Origin: Tretioscincus oriximinensis
Taxonomy: Eukaryota; Chordata; Lepidosauria; Squamata; Gymnophthalmidae
DNA length: 64,000 bases
Assembly: GCA_022410635.1 (NCBI GenBank)
Contig: JAJVDF010000246.1
Coordinates: forward strand, 219,415-283,414
Direction: 5' to 3'
Made by a program: the position numbers and the translations under genes
Part shown: positions 11,950 to 23,648 of the stretch, piece by piece
Position numbering within the stretch: the first letter of the stretch is position 1
How the letters are laid out: each line of letters starts with the position of its first letter
The notes under the pieces: model-generated
The model's input: the letters and a program-made list of their open reading frames with translations, nothing else
Told to the model about the DNA's origin: nothing
Database searches by the model: none

Positions 11950-12170
11950 TTTTATTTTATTTATTTATTTACATTTGTACCCTGCCCTTTACCCGAAAAT
12001 TGACATTAAAACAGTATCTGGAAGTGGGAAGAGACGTATCATTTCCTCAGCTAAAGGCCAGGTTGAAGAGGTCTTCTAAAATAATACAATGATGATGACA
12101 GACGCACCTCGAGAGGGGGACTATTCCACAATCTGGGGGCTACCCTCTTTTCCAAAAATCTGCTAGAGGT
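11950..12170 (-). mobile_element. L2-type LINE 3' end
   Basis: TTTATTTATTTATTTACATTTGTACCC-type tail on the plus strand, then the complement of the L2 C-terminus (AAAGGCCAGGTTGAAGAGGTC). It is shorter and more diverged than the 9138 copy and breaks off near GGGGGCTACCCTC. Confidence 0.65.
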
Positions 12171-12224
12171 CAGCATGTAATGGCAGCTTAGGTTTTGTTG
12201 GCAGAAGCAAGACTGTTTCAACAC

Positions 12225-13196
12225 TGAGGCTGCATTCCCATCAGAACTTTAAAAGGGGATTTTATTGTTCCAAAATAAAAGCGAAGTGAGGGCTTCATTT
12301 TACCTGAGCATTCATTCCACGTTAAGGTCCCGATTTCTGTGAGCTGAAAGTGCTCATTGACTCTCTTTCACCGGGCTGCAGTAGCTGGAAAAACTACTTT
12401 TCCAGAGGAGGGAGGGAAGCGGCTGAGCCTGGAGAGCCCCCAGCTTTCTCGCTCACTTTTTGTTGCCTGATCTCCATTGTCAGTGTACAAGTGGCNCGAA
12501 TTACAAAAAGAAGCATAGAATCATAGAGTCGGAAGGGACCTCCAGGGTCATCGGGTCCAACCCCCTGCTCTTTGCAGGATTCACTAAACCATCCCAGACA
12601 GATGACTGTCCAGTCTCTGTTTGAAAACTTCCAGGGAAGGCGACCTCACCACCCCCTGTGGCAAACTGTTCCACTGATTTATCACTCTGACTGTTAGAAA
12701 GTTTTTTCTGATATCTAATCTAAATCTACTCCCTTGCAGTTTCATTCCATTGTTTCTAGTCCTTCCATGTGCTAATGAGAACAATGTTGATCCCTCTGCT
12801 CTGTGACAGCCCTTCAGATATTTGTAGACAGCTATCAAGTCTCCTCTCAGTCTTCTCTTTTGCAGACTAAACATCCCCAGATCCTTTAACCGGTCCTCAT
12901 AGGATCTCATGGTTTCCAGACCACTCACCATCCTTGTAACTCTCTTTTGTACTTGCTCTAGTTTATCAATGTCCTTTTTAAATTGGGCCCCCCAGAACTG
13001 AACATAGGATTCCAAGTATTCCAAGCAGCAGCGAAGATGCAGTTTCACCACGAACTGTGGATCAGGAACCTGTGGGGTGCGTTTAGAGCGATGCTGCAGC
13101 ACTCCCGAGCCCGTTTTTATGGTAACTCAGTCGGAACGATGGGCTTTGGCTTTGCAGTCGTGCATGCATTAAGGGGCAATGGGAAAGCAGCCTTAG
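12225..13196. mobile_element. DNA element with TIRs, split by a CR1 insertion
   Basis: The left end reads TGAGGCTGCATTCCCAT and the right end, on the other strand, TAAGGCTGCTTTCCCAT. The unique halves are 12225-12511 and 13023-13196; a CR1 fragment separates them. No transposase is visible, so it was a non-autonomous element of about 460 bp before CR1 entered. The terminal repeat resembles hAT-type ends, but no target duplication was resolved. Confidence 0.6.
12512..13022 (-). mobile_element. CR1 LINE 3' fragment
   Basis: Starts with the reverse complement of ATTCTATG and GGAGGTCCCTTCCGACTC. The minus frame from about 13000 down to 12584 decodes [52 protein letters not shown] and NQWNSLPQGVVRSPSLEVFK and then stops. 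The frame is open throughout, so the copy is relatively young. It sits inside the older element at 12225-13196. Confidence 0.88.
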
Positions 13197-13514
13197 GGTA
13201 TAACTGATGTTCCAAAAGTCTATGTTTATATATATTGGCATCAGTTACAGTAAGACCTNTCTAAGGGGAGGGATTCATCCTAACAATAACATGGAAAAGA
13301 GCATCTGTTCTTCTAATTGCTCCAGCAATCCCCAACCACACTTACCCCGTCCTCCATTCCTGTTATGTACCTGGGTGCTGTTAAGCAATCGACCAATATC
13401 CTGGAGCAGCAGAAGCAATCGTGGGGGAAGAGTAAATATTCAAAGCAGGTTCTCCAATCCTTCTTGGCTTGGCTGGGCTAAAAGTAGGAGCAGAATTGAG
13501 GTATGAATGGTGGC

Positions 13515-13772
13515 TTATATATTATTTATGTATTATTTATTTATATTTATATCCCGGCATATACCCGAAGGTCTTAGGGCGGCTCGCCATAGGGTAGCAC
13601 ATATAGCTTTTGTTGCTTTCTCCACAACAGACATTCTGTGGAGTACGTGGGGCTGAGAGAGTTTAAAAAACTGTGACTGGCCCAAGGCCACCCAGCTGGC
13701 TTCATGGAGGCTTCATGAACTGGGAGACTACCAGATTAGAGTCCCACACTCTAACCACTGTACCAAACTATA
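13515..13772 (-). mobile_element. tRNA-derived SINE with L2-like tail
   Basis: On the minus strand it runs from a tRNA-like head (GGTACAGTGGTTAGAGTGTGG), through GCCTTGGGCCAGTCACAG and CAGCCCCACGTACTCCACAG, to a tail (GCCCTAAGACCTTCGGGTAT then TAAATAAATAA) that matches the L2 tails elsewhere in the window. Sharing a 3' tail with a LINE is the usual sign of mobilisation by that LINE. Confidence 0.75.
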
Positions 13773-16700
13773 TATATACATCAATTTACATATACAATAT
13801 TTACTTTTATTAGTATAAATAATAGAAAATGTATANTTGATAAATTATGAAGTGATAACTATTCTACACTCTTGTGTTAGAAAACGCAAGCGATACCGAA
13901 CTGGCTAATTGGTCCCTAGTGAGAGATTCCTTTCAGAAAATATGTCTCAGACCAGTGACTGTAATGCTAATCACTGTGCAAAGTTCATATACATTACAAC
14001 AATGTGAAGAAATAAACCTCTGCAAGTACGTAGATATCAAATACTGGCACAATTGTAGGGTGTTTTCCAACTAATATTGAAAAAAAAAATCTGAACCATG
14101 TTTACCATTACATTTATGCTAGGAAAAACGTATCCCAACTTCTATTTTCAGATAGTATTTTGTCTCTTGTAAAGCAACTTTCAACACCTTTTGAATGAAC
14201 AGTATAAGATACTTTTGCTAGAATTAATTAAGATGCAATACTTTAGATCTGTACCATTCGCAGGCGTTTTAAAAAGAAGAGTACTTTATGATATTTGCAA
14301 TATAAAATAGCAAGGCTATTTGTATTTATCCTTCTAATGGGCAGCTTCCCAGGTTGAGTGAAACTTCCCAGTGCCAACCTGTACTTGTGCTCTCCAAAAT
14401 AAAGGAAGTGACAAAGATGTGGGCGATGCTTACAGCTAATCCTGAATATCCTGCTGCCAATTCCCCCCGTTCCAGAACAAAACCCCTTACGCAGTAAGGT
14501 CCCATATAATAGGAGTCTGGCTTACATGATTTCAATATAATGTGATTGGATAATTGAGAGCGGATGGTTTTTCTCTTGTACCAAGAATCAGGGATGAAAG
14601 CCATCTTGGGATTTCCCTCCTCTTCAGGAGGCTTTTCTTGCCTTTTGGCAGTGAGGAAGGTCTATGGAATGGTTCTCTTTTGAAAATGAGCTCTTAGTGT
14701 GCTTTTACTCACAGTTTCCTATTTTGACCAAGCTGAGTAATCGCATTTAATAATTGTTTTAATAGCTAGCTTCAAACCATGGTATAAACCCTTTCAGTCA
14801 AAAGACATGTTTGATCCAGTTTGGATAAAATGATTGTGATTAATTAGGAATAATATTGAACTTTGATCAATTACTTAAACAGAACATGTTGAAAGTAATA
14901 AATATAGTGNATATAGGGCAAGAGCCCCAAACCCAATGCAAAGTCTATATTACTAAAGTATGTCATGGTGATCGGCCTTCTAAGCTAGGCGAGTGGATAC
15001 AGTCAGTGTCCATCGCCTCAAACGCTGTTGATTGGCTGATTGCCTGCGTTTTGGCCATGAAGAACTGCCTCCAAAATGGTAGTGCCCACGACGGATTGTC
15101 AAGCAGTGGCAGTCCATACGGCAGGCTGGTGCCCACAACACCCAGTCAGAGCTTAAAGGTAAAATCAGTGGGGCAGGGGAAGAAAGGGGACAGAATAGTG
15201 AGCACGGGTGGGAGGACGGCAGCTAGAATGCCCATTCCATTTATTGCAACGAGAACGGTCTTAATCTACTAGTAGGAATATGAAAAGGAAGGGAAAAGAC
15301 ACACTTAACTTGGGATGGAAAGTTAGCTTGGGCCTTTCGACGTTCACCTACCATGGATTGGTCTAATTATTCCACTCCATAATTATTCCAGTCCCCTGTG
15401 CCCTGAGATGAAAAGGTACTGTCTGTATCACGAAGATATGTTTGTTCTCTATCCTGGGCTAAGTTGAACAACATTGCAGACGTGTTTTAGCTGTTCTGAC
15501 TCCTTGCCTAAGCACTATCCCTGATACCATAAATAGACCAGCAACCCTTGTCTAATTCTAGGATCACGTCTCTCATTTGCCAGAATAACTGAGTTTNTAG
15601 TATAAATGTTGATTCAGAGAAGTTGCTTCTTCATAGGCAGATAATAAAACTCCCAGAATGGCAGAATACAGAGATTTAAGAATGCATTTTTACAATTCAA
15701 GTTGTCGGGCTGGCTGATAAGGGATACCTGCGTGTTCTTTGTTCCTAGCCATCCTATCTTTTGCAGTGCATTTTTCTACATCAAAGAAGATAACACAACA
15801 TTTCAGTTGCCTTGAGAAACCACAGCTCTCTGCCGAATGGCAGACTACTGCATTCATTCCTATAACCCTGACAATTGTGCATTGTGGTGCCTGGTGCGCA
15901 CAGGTAGAACTGAACAGAACAGTCTCGGAGGTCATGTGCCTACTATATACCTGGTCACACTCAGTAATTTAATCTGAATTAGTAATGTGCTAAAGGAAGG
16001 AACACAAAAGCAAGTTCTTGGAGTGATCAGTTCTGGAGGTAGATCTAATCATAATGTGAGGATACAATTGTTGGATATCTTGAAGGCTTTCATTTTGCTG
16101 TTGCAAAAAATGTGTCACTGTTGGATGACATTTTTATTATTCCTCATAAAGGTGCTGCTTAAGAGCCGATTCTGTCCTTATTTTTCCACCCAGACAGTGT
16201 GTTGCATTTTAAGTACGAGAAAGAGATTACCTGTTAAATGTGCAAAGACAAGTTCCTGTTTTCTATGGTGGTTTCAGCTAATTACAGTAGGTGTTTGTAA
16301 GATGGCATCAGGTAAAGGGTGGATTAGATGATCCTTGTAGTTAAGCTCCACAATTTCATAGTTCTGTGATGTTTTAATTATTGTTAAGCCAAGGCACTCA
16401 TTTAATGGCATCCCTTCATTACATAGATTAAAGCTTTCAGTCATTTATATAGCTGGTTTCAACCTTTAAAATTTTTTATTCTTTTAGGGATGATTTCTGA
16501 TGTTTTTCCTCAGCAGATCAATAAGTATAAACATATATTCTTGAAAAAATGTAAGGATCTATCCCTACTCACTATTTCTAGTGAGGTGGAAGCAACATCA
16601 TCTTCAATCCACCTCAAGGGGTCATGCATGTACAGCGATCCATTCGCTAAAAAGGGTTGTTGTCACGGGATTTCTAGCCACCGCAGTTTGCGCAATTCAG

Positions 16701-16905
16701 CAGCGGATATTTCTAACATACAAAAGATTACTTCATGGGGACATTCAACAATGTGACCATGGCACATCTCGCGAGACTTCAAAGTGACATGTAACGTTCA
16801 TTGGCTTCCGGCTTGCAGAGAATGCTGGGAATTTTAAGACTTTCTAAAGACTAGATGCTTTTTTCTTGTATCCTGATATAAAATGTTGCAAGAGCAAGGT
16901 TTTCT
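13773..16905. other. No recognised gene; one CpG-richer patch
   Basis: Mostly A+T-rich and featureless. The stretch 14980-15240 has clearly more CpG than its surroundings and an open + strand frame (14856-15272) that passes AAAG|GTAAAA at 15162, but no acceptor is visible before it and its wording (TGCCCACGACGG, GGTGCCCACAAC) is like hAT-type filler. 16560-16800 is similarly CpG-rich and unrecognised. I do not call either a gene. Confidence 0.4.
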
Positions 16906-17108
16906 GTCCAGCAAAGGAGCTAGCAGCACTTTGAGACTAACTTGGGAAAAGTGGTTGGCATAAGCTTTCGTAGACAGGTCTACTTCTTGAGATGCTCAGT
17001 AGGCGTGTCTACGAAAGCTTATGCCAACCACTTTTCTCAAGTTAGTCTCAAAGTGTTGATAGCTCCTTTGCTGGACTTTCTGCTAGACTAACACGGCTAT
17101 TTCTCTGA
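16906..17108 (+). mobile_element. Penelope-type terminal repeat, foldback copy A
   Basis: Two 70-bp arms (16906-16975 and 17007-17076) are inverted copies with three mismatches, separated by 31 bp. A 3' tail ending ACTAACACGGCTATTTCTCTG follows the right arm only. The minus strand across 16961-16991 holds a hammerhead-like arrangement: CTCAAGA, one A, GTAGAC/GTCTAC hairpin with CT loop, GAAA, and GC-TTAT-GC. The family is tied to Penelope-like elements by the fragment at 26506-26580, which lies just 3' of a GIY-YIG coding remnant. Confidence 0.75.
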
Positions 17109-17287
17109 AGGTTTTCTGTGTTTATCCTGCATAAAGCTAGGATAAAAAAACCCTTTTGTCATCTGTTTTTTTTATATTGCTAATGTCACTCTTCTTCCTT
17201 GNCCATAAGAGAGTTCAGCATTCCAAGATATAATGACCAATGACAGGGCTTGGAGCTTTGGCAGCCTCCAAAGACCAGAGTTCTGGG

Positions 17288-17392
17288 TTATAAACTGGTT
17301 AGAAAACAGAGGGAAGTAATAAACACACTGTTCTCTAGGTGGAAAGATGTGAGAAGTAGAATACTCCAGGGTCAAACGTTGGGATGAATACT
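17288..17392 (+). mobile_element. CR1/L3-type RT fragment
   Basis: A 105-bp remnant whose reading (W.ENRGK..NTLFSRWKDVRSRI.QG) matches the segment WLKDRKQRVVLNGQFSEWKE of the copy at 9935, with several stops and changes. Neither LINE end is present. Confidence 0.65.
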
Positions 17393-17520
17393 GGGAGGGA
17401 AAGGAAGGAAGGAACGAAACAAAAAAGCAGCAAGCGATAGGGGGGTGGGATGGGCAAGGGAGAGAGGGAAGCAGGGGGTGGGTGGAGAGGTGGATAGGAG
17501 CAAGGGGAGGAGGGCTGAGA
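17393..17520 (+). repeat. Purine-rich, G-run tract
   Basis: About 85 percent purine on the plus strand with repeated GGAAGG and several G-runs (GGGGGG, GGGGG, GGGG), so G-quadruplex or triplex formation is possible. No periodic unit dominates. Confidence 0.6.
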
Positions 17521-18516
17521 GCCTATTTCATTACCGTAATGCAACAGATTAATTCCACTAGTGAGATATAAATTTGATCAATTGCTGGAGGTTTCACTTG
17601 TTTCATCCTTGGTGTAGACTTGCTTGGAAAGTCATTATTATCCTTCTTTTCTTTGTAAGCCTCTCTTTCCTGTTTTACCTCTCCCTATCTTCTTAGATAA
17701 TCCTTGTTTGCCAAAAATTAGAGAAGCTGTGTTATGTATTCCAGGAACTGCCGAGTCCAGACCCAGGCTACATGAGCATGGCATAGTTGGACTTCTCTAT
17801 TTTTTTATTTGCATTTATATGCATGGGAAGCTGCTTAAACNCTTGCTGTGTATCTAATGATCCACATTATAGTGACCCCCACAGTCTTGCTGTTAGTTTT
17901 TAAAAATAAACTGGAAAATTGGGAAGTTCTGTTGCATTTCAGTGAAAAAGTGTTAATGAGCAGAATAAAATAAGGACTTCTACAATACTGTAGATTATTT
18001 GCCTTTTTCTCTTTGGAATTATGCACACATCTTATTTACCTACTGTGAAAACATTTGTATGTTTATTTATTTGGAACTGTGTGCTTATAATCTGATGTTA
18101 ATTTTGAAAAGAAATGTCGTTTTCCAGTTTGCTGTAGGTTGATTCAGATACAAGCAGGAAAAGGTTGTAGTAATTGTCAATTCTATTACATTTGGAGTAT
18201 TTCCATTTATTTTTAATTGTACATGCCTTTGAAAACATTTTAGAAACTCTTACAGTGATTGGTCTTGTTTCATGTTTTTAGAAATCGCTGTCTTAGCACA
18301 TTCTGAAGAGTTTGGGCCTATTTTTTAATGATGGTGCTTAATACGGCGTCAGTGTGTTGAAATTGGGTTCGTGAATGGTTTTATGCACATTGTATTTTAC
18401 AAAAGCTGCTTTTAAAAAAGTTNCTTTTAAAAAAGCTGACTTGAATATTGGAGGAATAGATTTGATTAGTTTGCCACCTCAGACTTCAGTATTTGGGAAG
18501 ATTTGGGTCCCTCTTC
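17521..18516. other. No recognised feature
   Basis: A+T-rich. The only local pattern is TTTTAAAAAAGTT/CTTTTAAAAAAGC near 18408-18440, a small duplicated AT motif. Confidence 0.4.
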
Positions 18517-18632
18517 TTGTAATGGACAGTCATCTGTCTGGGATGGTTTAATGAATCCTGCATCGAGCAGGGGGTTGGACCCGATGACCCTGGAGGACCG
18601 TTCCAACTCTATGATTCTATGATTCTAATGCA
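18517..18632 (+). mobile_element. CR1 LINE 3' terminus
   Basis: The last ~110 bp of CR1: GACAGTCATCTGTCTGGGATG, GGGTTGGACCCGATGACCC, GGAGGACCG, then the terminal ATTCTATGATTCTA repeats. The copy is extremely 5'-truncated. Confidence 0.85.
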
Positions 18633-19084
18633 AGCAGTGACCATAGCTCAACAGCAGACTCTGGTATTTCCCAGAATACATTATGACAAGCCTCTTTGAT
18701 TTGTTGAAGGACTTACCCTTGATGTCAGAATGTTGCTTATGTGGATAGTTGGCGCTTCTGTTTCATAATGTCACTTTTCTTCCCACTTTTAGATACTGTT
18801 TTGTATTGTTTTTAACTTGTCAATTTTTATTGATTTATTGTAGACTGCTCTGAGACCTTCAGGTATAAAGTCTCAGTATCAGGTAGACAAAAGATGATTA
18901 CAAACCACTTACTAGCAGTGGCTAGTTATAGTTCTCTTTTTTGTTCCTTTTGCTATTGACATTTTTATTGTTGTATTGTTAAAGCATTAGCCTTGTTAAA
19001 ATAGTTGTTTTAATTTTAATTTATATGTGGTTTGCCTGAATTTTCTGGAGGATTTGGGTTTTGTTTGGATTGTTTTGTTCATAG

Positions 19085-19912
19085 ATCAGTAGTTTGTGAT
19101 CTGTTGAATGGGGCCAGAGCCCATGTAGTCCAGCCTTCTGTCTCACACAGTGGCCCACCAGTTGCATCTGGGCAGTCTGGGACAGAAGAAGGCAAAATCT
19201 TACCCTGTTCTCGACTTCCTGCAAATGCTATTTCAGGAATCCTGCCTGTTGCTCTATCCTGGAGGCAGGATCAAGAGATCCATCCTAGTAGCTGTTTAGA
19301 CCCTTGGTGTCTATGAACCTGTCTAATCTGTTGTCTAACCCCATCTCTTCTGGAAGTAAATTCCACAGGCCAGTGATTCTCTGTGTTAAAAAAATGCTTT
19401 CCCTTGTCTGTCCTTACTCTTCTGCCCTTCAGTTTCAAGGAACACGCAATATTTTTACTCTATTCACCTTACCCATCCCATGCATGGTTTTATACAATCA
19501 TATCACCTCTCAAACGACAATTTTCAAGGCTGAAGAGGCCCAGATGTTGCAGCCTGACTTCGTAAGGGAGGTGCTTCAGCCCCATGATCATTCTTGTTGC
19601 CCCTTTCTGCACCTTCTCTAGTTCCACAATATCCTTTGTGAGATGTGGGGACCAGAACTGTACACAGGATTCCAAATGAGGCCTCACCACTGATTTATAA
19701 AGAGGCAAAACAACACTTGGTGACTTGTTTTTTCAATTCCTTTCCTAATTATTCCTAACACANAATTTGCTTTTTTTGCTGTTGCTGCGCACTGGGTTGA
19801 CGCCTTCATTGAGCTGTCCACCAACACCCCAAGACCCTTTTCCTGCTCCATCACAGACAGCTTGGTTCCCATCAGTTGGTAGGAGTAGTTGGGGTTCTTT
19901 ACCCCCATGTCC
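19085..19912 (-). mobile_element. CR1/L3-type LINE 3' fragment
   Basis: The minus strand decodes, in two overlapping frames, YSYQLMGTKLSVMEQEKGLG, STQCAATAKKAN, PLYKSVVRPHLESCVQFWSP and LEKVQKGATRMIMGLKHLP, then the 3' UTR to the AGTAG..CCATCCTAG block. It lacks the terminal microsatellite. It is more diverged than the 21123 copy. Confidence 0.85.
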
Positions 19913-20149
19913 GCTGCAACANGAATGCCCCCAACCTTGTCAGTGGAACTAATGGTGACTGCTACTGTTTCCTTGGTCCAAACTGGGCATCAGGAACCAT
20001 GAAAGGTACTNCTCTTGCAAATGGTGTTTTGGGTCCTTGATGTTTCTTAACCTGCCTTTCTTCCTAGAGTCTGGTGTGGGGGCAATGGAAGAACTGAGGA
20101 AATAGCTCAGAGAACAGGAAGGAGTAAATTGCTTCAAAATAAATCAGTT

Positions 20150-20415
20150 TATTTATTATTTTATTTATTTATTTGTACTTGTTTCCCGCTCCATACCCAA
20201 AGGTATCGGCGGCCAACCATAGGGTGGTGTACATAGCTTTTGTTGCTTTCTCCACAACAGACACCCTGTGGAGTAGGTGGGGTTGAGAGAGCTCTAAAGA
20301 ACTGTGACTGGCCCAAGGTCACCCAGGTGGCTTTCATGGAGGAATGGGGAATCGAACCGGGAGGCTCCCAGATGCGAGTCCCACTCTATAACCACTATAC
20401 CAAACTGGCTCTCTT
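20150..20415 (-). mobile_element. tRNA-derived SINE with intact A and B boxes and L2-like tail
   Basis: Best SINE in the window. On the minus strand the tRNA-like head has box A TGGTATAGTGG (20402-20392) and box B GGTTCGATTCC (20358-20348), which are the internal RNA polymerase III promoter elements. The body has GACCTTGGGCCAGTCACAG and CAACCCCACCTACTCCACAG. The 3' end (GCCGATACCTTTGGGTATGG then TAAATAAATAA) is L2-like. Same family as 13515-13772. Confidence 0.85.
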
Positions 20416-21122
20416 ATTTGTTTTAGAAATGCCCTTGCAGGTATAATTAAGTACAATGCATGAAATATAGTAATTATGCATTGAAACTGAAAAGAGGCAA
20501 AACAGGTGCTTAAGTATTTGTTGTTATTAGTTAAAAGCCTCCATTTGTCCTTTTTTATCGTTTTGGTTGTAGTGCAGAGTCTCTCAGATTCTGTTGATTA
20601 AAGCTGTGAGTTACTTATTGGGTTGCAGAGGGCTAGCTGCCTTCCCCATTTCCATCCCTTTCCCAGTACAGTGGAGAGAAAGTTTGCATTGTGTTTCAGT
20701 TGTGAGTTTTTACTAGTTCTCAGAATAGGTTACTAAATATTTATCAAGCTCTTTTTTCATTCTAAATCTTTATATAGTATCCCCTTTGTTCCTGAGAAAT
20801 TTTGCAAACCAATGAAATAGGATTTTGACTAATGCTGAACACAATTCTGTTGGTTTTCAGCTTCACAAGTTTATCAGTCCACTGGTTGCTCTCGCACAAA
20901 CATAGATGGAAGGAACTGAATTATTTTTACATGTTTTTCATGTGGTGGAGAGGAGAATATGATTGAAATATCACTGAGATTGAACACATAGCCCTAAGCT
21001 TATGTTCACAAGCAAGTATATGTTGCTTGCACTTTGGAAATAATGTCAGCCTCTATTATTTCCCCTCGATATACTGAGAGTATGGTAATTCCTATTTTTT
21101 TATTCTGCCCAAGGGACAAGGT
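20416..21122. other. No recognised feature
   Basis: A+T-rich DNA between a SINE and a CR1/L3 copy. No open frame or repeat stands out. Confidence 0.4.
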
Positions 21123-21727
21123 AAGAACATAAGAACATAAGAAGAGCCATACTGGATCAGGCCAAAGCCCATCAAGTCCAGCATTTTGTGTCACACAAAG
21201 GCCCACCAGATGCACCTGGGCAGTCCGAACAGAGGAAAGCAAAATCTTCACTTGTTCATGACTCCCTGCAAATGGTATTTCAGGAGTCCTGCCTGNTGCT
21301 CCATCCCGGAAGCAACATCCAGACATCCATCCTAGTATCCATTTATACCTTTGGTGTCCATAAACCTGTCTAGTCCTGTCTTGAAACTATCCAAGCTGTT
21401 AGCTACCACTACCTCTTCAGGAAGTAAATTCCACAGGCCGATCCATGACCCTCTGGGTGAAAAAATACTTTCCTTTGTTCTCACTTTTCTACCCAACAGT
21501 TTTAAGGAGGGCCCTCTCGTCCTTGTGTTGTGTGAGAGAGAAAACATTTTTTCTCTATTCACCCTGTCTATCCCATGCATGATTTTGTATACTTCAATCA
21601 GATCACCCCTCAAACGTCTCCTTTCAAGGCTGAAAAGGCCCAAACGTTGCAGCCTTGCTTCATAAGGGAGGTGCTCCAGACCCTTGATCATTTTTGTTGC
21701 CCTTTTCTGCACCTTCTCCAGTTCCAG
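21123..21727 (-). mobile_element. CR1/L3-type LINE 3' end, young copy
   Basis: Starts with the GAACATAAGAACATAAG microsatellite (the reverse complement of the family tail) and decodes on the minus strand VQKRATKMIKGLEHLPYEA, LERRRLRGDLIEVYKIMHG and NLLPEEVVVANSLDSFKTG. It differs from the 9935-11262 copy by only a few substitutions and small indels over about 600 bp. Truncation is at TTACTGGAACTGGAGAAGG. Confidence 0.9.
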
Positions 21728-23580
21728 TAATTTTGTCTAATTCTCAACATGACTGAAAGGATATGGATTTGGGCAGAGAGTTTTTAGTTTCTTTCTACAC
21801 CCACTTTAGATTTGAATTTGGTCACCTCTAGCTCGCCTCAACAATGCCCGGGTGAAGTGGCCACCTTAACCCACACCTGCATTTTTGCAGGCTTTTCCAA
21901 CTAGTAATTGGGCCCAGGAGCATAATCAGCCCCAACCCACTGCTAAATGCAAGAGTCACCAAAAAAAGCAAAATTTGGGATGCTTCTGATTTTCTTTCCC
22001 CAAAGAATCTCCAAGACTCAAGCAAGAGATGGAGCATCTGAACACATATGCCTTACTACGCAGGGCAAAGCTCCAGTTCACTATTACGACTGGTCAATGC
22101 TACTTTAATGCTAACACCAGCAAGTCAATATTAACAAATACATTAAAAAACAAGAAGCTCTAACAGATTAAAGCAATGCAAACAAAATCTCTTTATCCCA
22201 TTGAGTAAAGCAACACACTTTCCGTNTTCCTAAAAATAGCCGAAGGAGAGCTCTTAATCTCCACGGACATTTAATCTCTTCCCAAAAACCCTATGATGTA
22301 TGTTTCCATCTCTTGTACCAATCTCAGTTGTAAGTCCCAACATCTTGGTCTCACCAGAAACCAAATTGGGCAGTTAAAGCTCCGCAGCGCACGATAGATT
22401 TCAGTTCTGTCAAGTGAGGAGCAAACGACAACCTTCTCGATCAAATATTGTCACTGAATGCTCAGCTAGAAGCACCCACGAGACCCATGTCTGTGAATGG
22501 CCTTGCGTTACACATAATTCTATGACTGTCTTTTTTTGTGTACATACAATATTGATCGGGGGTGGGGGGATGTCATATTTTAACAACTTGTTGAAGAAAA
22601 AAAATCCCTAATTTTCTTCTGGTTTTTTGTGACATCATAAATGAGTTCTTTATAAACGAGGGATTCTAGCCTCTGAATATTGTGGCTGTGACATTTGCAC
22701 TTACATGTTTCTGTTCAGGTAGAGTAAATTTCCTCAGGCCTCCTTTTACTGAACCGCACTGGAGACTTACAGCTTAGCTAGGTTATCTTAANCCTATTTA
22801 TAGACCAGCTGCACTCAATTCTTTTATTATTTTTTTCTGTACCGCTTCTCTTAGCAATATTGCAGCTGGCTTTCTGATCTGAGCCTTTCCTGCATTATAT
22901 TGGCATGTTTAACAACAGATTACAATTTCCTCTTTCATTGGGAAGAAACGAAGTGACTGAACATTTTGGCGCTTGCACTGCAGAGTAGCAATAGTACAAT
23001 TTATGATTGTCTTAACCAAACAGACAGAGCTTCAGCCTGGTAGCAGCTTTTGTTTTCATTTTAGCTTGGAAAAATTGCTTTGGGGGGCGGGTTGGCAGAG
23101 TTTTGTTTTAAGACGATCCTGTGTTTTTATGATTCATATTTGGGTATTAATGCATTTGTAATAGTGGTAGCTAACCTTTGGTTTTCTAGGGCTGGATTTG
23201 CATGTTGATTGTAGAATAGTAAAGACAATAGTAAAGAATGCTGCATGCTGCATGCACATAAGCGAATTGCCTCCTCATTCATTGCCCAGTCACCCTAAAA
23301 GCATTCTTAAGTTTATCTTAAACTCACCTTTGCTTGTGCACTGGAAGCTGATAGCAGGCTCAGACAGAGCATTCACACTGCTAAGAGAATGGATGAGAGA
23401 AGAGTTCTTAGGAGCAGAACAATTGCAGTATCTATCCAGATGACTCTCTTTTCCTTTGTCCCATACTTGCAATTTTGAATATGCTGACGTGCATTGAACG
23501 AAGTAAACTATGTCAGTAACCTATAGCACCATCTCCCCTTTTAACAGGCTCTTTGAAATGTCATTTCATTTTAAATCATA
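21728..23580. other. No recognised feature
   Basis: Mixed composition. Frames are all under 75 codons. From 23580 the sequence becomes a long pyrimidine tract that reads as the acceptor of the next feature. Confidence 0.4.
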
Positions 23581-23648
23581 CCTTCTTTCTCTCTCTCTCC
23601 CATCCCTTTCCTTTTTGTTTTCTGTTTCTGTTCCCCCCTCCCAACCAG

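Noticed and set aside
14856..15272. 138-codon plus frame in a CpG-rich patch, with a GTAAAA after AAAG
   Set aside because: Start side is AT-rich with no acceptor; composition resembles non-autonomous DNA-element filler. Not enough to call an exon.
20348..20402. A and B boxes as a genuine tRNA gene
   Set aside because: Head is fused to a SINE body and L2-like tail, and the cloverleaf is not complete.
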